Below, piece after piece: positions 32,937 through 33,607 of a stretch of DNA of 33,607 bases (position 1 is the stretch's first letter; every line of letters starts with the position of its first letter). The notes beneath the pieces were generated by a model. That model did not search any database. It saw only the letters and a list, made by a program, of their open reading frames with translations, and was not told where the DNA came from. Source of the stretch: an uncultured Prevotella sp. GTDB taxonomy: Bacteria > Bacteroidota > Bacteroidia > Bacteroidales > Bacteroidaceae. Where the stretch lies: the NCBI GenBank assembly GCA_902477645.1, contig CABSIA010000015.1, positions 1 to 33,607 on the forward strand, read 5' to 3'. A program made the translations under genes and the position numbers.

Positions 32937-33539
32937 TCACAGATTACCTTTCTTGTATATAGGCGACTGTGGAGTTCCAATGTTTACAATTTTGCCTTCT
33001 TCGGCCAATTTTCTCATACGGCGGTATGCTGTTGACTGGCGCATGGAGAATACTCTCTCAAACTGGCGTCGGCTGATGGTCTCGTGGCTCTCAAAGTAGC
33101 TCCTCAGCCCGTCCTCAATCTCTCCGTTACCCGTCTGGGCCGAACGGTTGGGGTACCGTGTGCGCTCAAAGCTCGCCTGGTCCTCAATTCTTTGCCTCAG
33201 GTATTTGGCGCATTGGAAACTCACGCTCTTCACCCTCACGTGTTGTGCGTGAATTTTTCCAAGGTCCTCAATGCCGCATTCGTCATCCTGCTCAATCTGT
33301 AGCTTGAAAGTGCCGAGCCCGTCAATGGTTACCGTGTTACCATTGGCAAGCATCTCGCCCATAAGGTCTGTTACCGATGACAGTACAGAGAGGATGGCGC
33401 CCTTGCTGAGGCCGTCGTGCATGTGTAGGCTGCTGATGATGTGCTTTGTGCCAACCACCTGCCCCTGGCACACCCTGAGGTGTTTTATCTTTTTCTCCTT
33501 GTCTCTCGGGTCTGGAATTTCGTATACGCCGTACTTCAT
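32937..33539 (-). CDS. HU-like DNA-binding protein with C-terminal winged helix
   Basis: A 200-residue protein. Residues 1-120 match the HU-related family of Bacteroidota (MKYGVYEIPDPRDKEKK, GLSKGAILSVLSSVTDLMGEMLANGNTVTIDGLGTFKL), a histone-like fold that bends DNA. Residues about 140-198 form a helix-turn-helix/winged segment (ESHETISRRQFERVFSMRQSTAYRRMRKLAEEGKIVNIG) not present in plain HU proteins. This could give sequence-specific binding. It starts 68 bp from the window end; no clear promoter was seen there. Confidence 0.88.
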   Translation of the reverse strand: MKYGVYEIPDPRDKEKKIKHLRVCQGQVVGTKHIISSLHMHDGLSKGAILSVLSSVTDLMGEMLANGNTVTIDGLGTFKLQIEQDDECGIEDLGKIHAQHVRVKSVSFQCAKYLRQRIEDQASFERTRYPNRSAQTGNGEIEDGLRSYFESHETISRRQFERVFSMRQSTAYRRMRKLAEEGKIVNIGTPQSPIYKKGNL

Positions 33540-33607
33540 AATTTTTAAGTTACCTTAATTCCGCAGCACAAAAACTTGTAAGAAATCCAAGTGCTTGAGA
33601 AACAAAG

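Noticed and set aside
1..33607. Insertion sequences, integrases, tRNA or rRNA genes
   Set aside because: No transposase or recombinase protein and no tRNA-like cloverleaf was recognised; only short non-coding repeats are present.

Overview
The window looks like a chromosomal segment of a Bacteroidales bacterium, most likely Prevotella or a close relative. The reasons are a SusC/SusD pair, a type IX secretion C-terminal tail, membrane-anchored AraC regulators, several promoters of the Bacteroidota form TTTG-N19-21-TAnnTTTG, and DUF4468, DUF559 and HU-related families typical of the group. Assignment is from protein style only; no 16S or marker comparison was possible.

Layout. (1) 1-5480, minus strand: an arginine biosynthesis operon read as argR - GNAT acetyltransferase (fused to a DUF559 nuclease-like domain) - argG - small PspC protein - argC - argD (cut by the window edge). 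(2) 5425-5881: a gene-free stretch with the argR promoter, palindromes, three 23-bp iteron-like repeats and the terminator of the next gene. (3) 5882-10224, minus strand: a 1224-residue secreted GLUG-repeat protein with a type IX sorting tail, and upstream of it a RelE-type toxin-antitoxin pair with an elaborate inverted-repeat promoter region. (4) 10611-11153: beta-carbonic anhydrase. (5) 11344-26418, plus strand: a polysaccharide utilisation locus (PUL) with a GH28 enzyme, SusC, SusD, a DUF4468-GDPD-GH28 three-domain protein, a GH92 alpha-mannosidase and a histidine-phosphatase-GH92 fusion. It is followed by a membrane AraC regulator (26537-27577) and an unknown coiled-coil membrane protein (27719-28864). 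(6) 28924-33539, minus strand: a periplasmic-sensor/AraC regulator with no histidine kinase, a TtcA-like tRNA thiolase, a BI-1 family membrane protein and an HU-like DNA-binding protein with a winged-helix tail.

How it works together. The PUL should import a glycan through SusCD and cut it in the periplasm or at the surface. Two of its enzymes physically join phosphate-releasing domains (glycerophosphodiesterase-like and histidine acid phosphatase-like) to glycosidases (GH28, GH92). This suggests a phosphorylated, mannose- and uronate-containing glycan such as phosphomannan, or an inositol-phosphate glycan of the GIPC/GPI type. Two nearby regulators, one on each strand, could sense it.

Most unusual signal. 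A 26-bp GC-rich palindromic element, usually in inverted pairs, sits at gene junctions of the housekeeping operons at both ends of the window and is absent from the PUL between them. Copies are translated in frame at the N-terminus of ArgG, at the N-terminus of the TtcA-like protein, and as the linker joining the GNAT enzyme to a DUF559 nuclease-like domain. This resembles the Rickettsia palindromic elements that insert into proteins. The attached DUF559 domain is a candidate mobilising nuclease, by analogy with REP elements and their RAYT transposases. Besides this element the window holds a second dispersed hairpin (four copies), a perfect 42-bp inverted repeat, and four separate intergenic arrays of 7- or 8-bp words.
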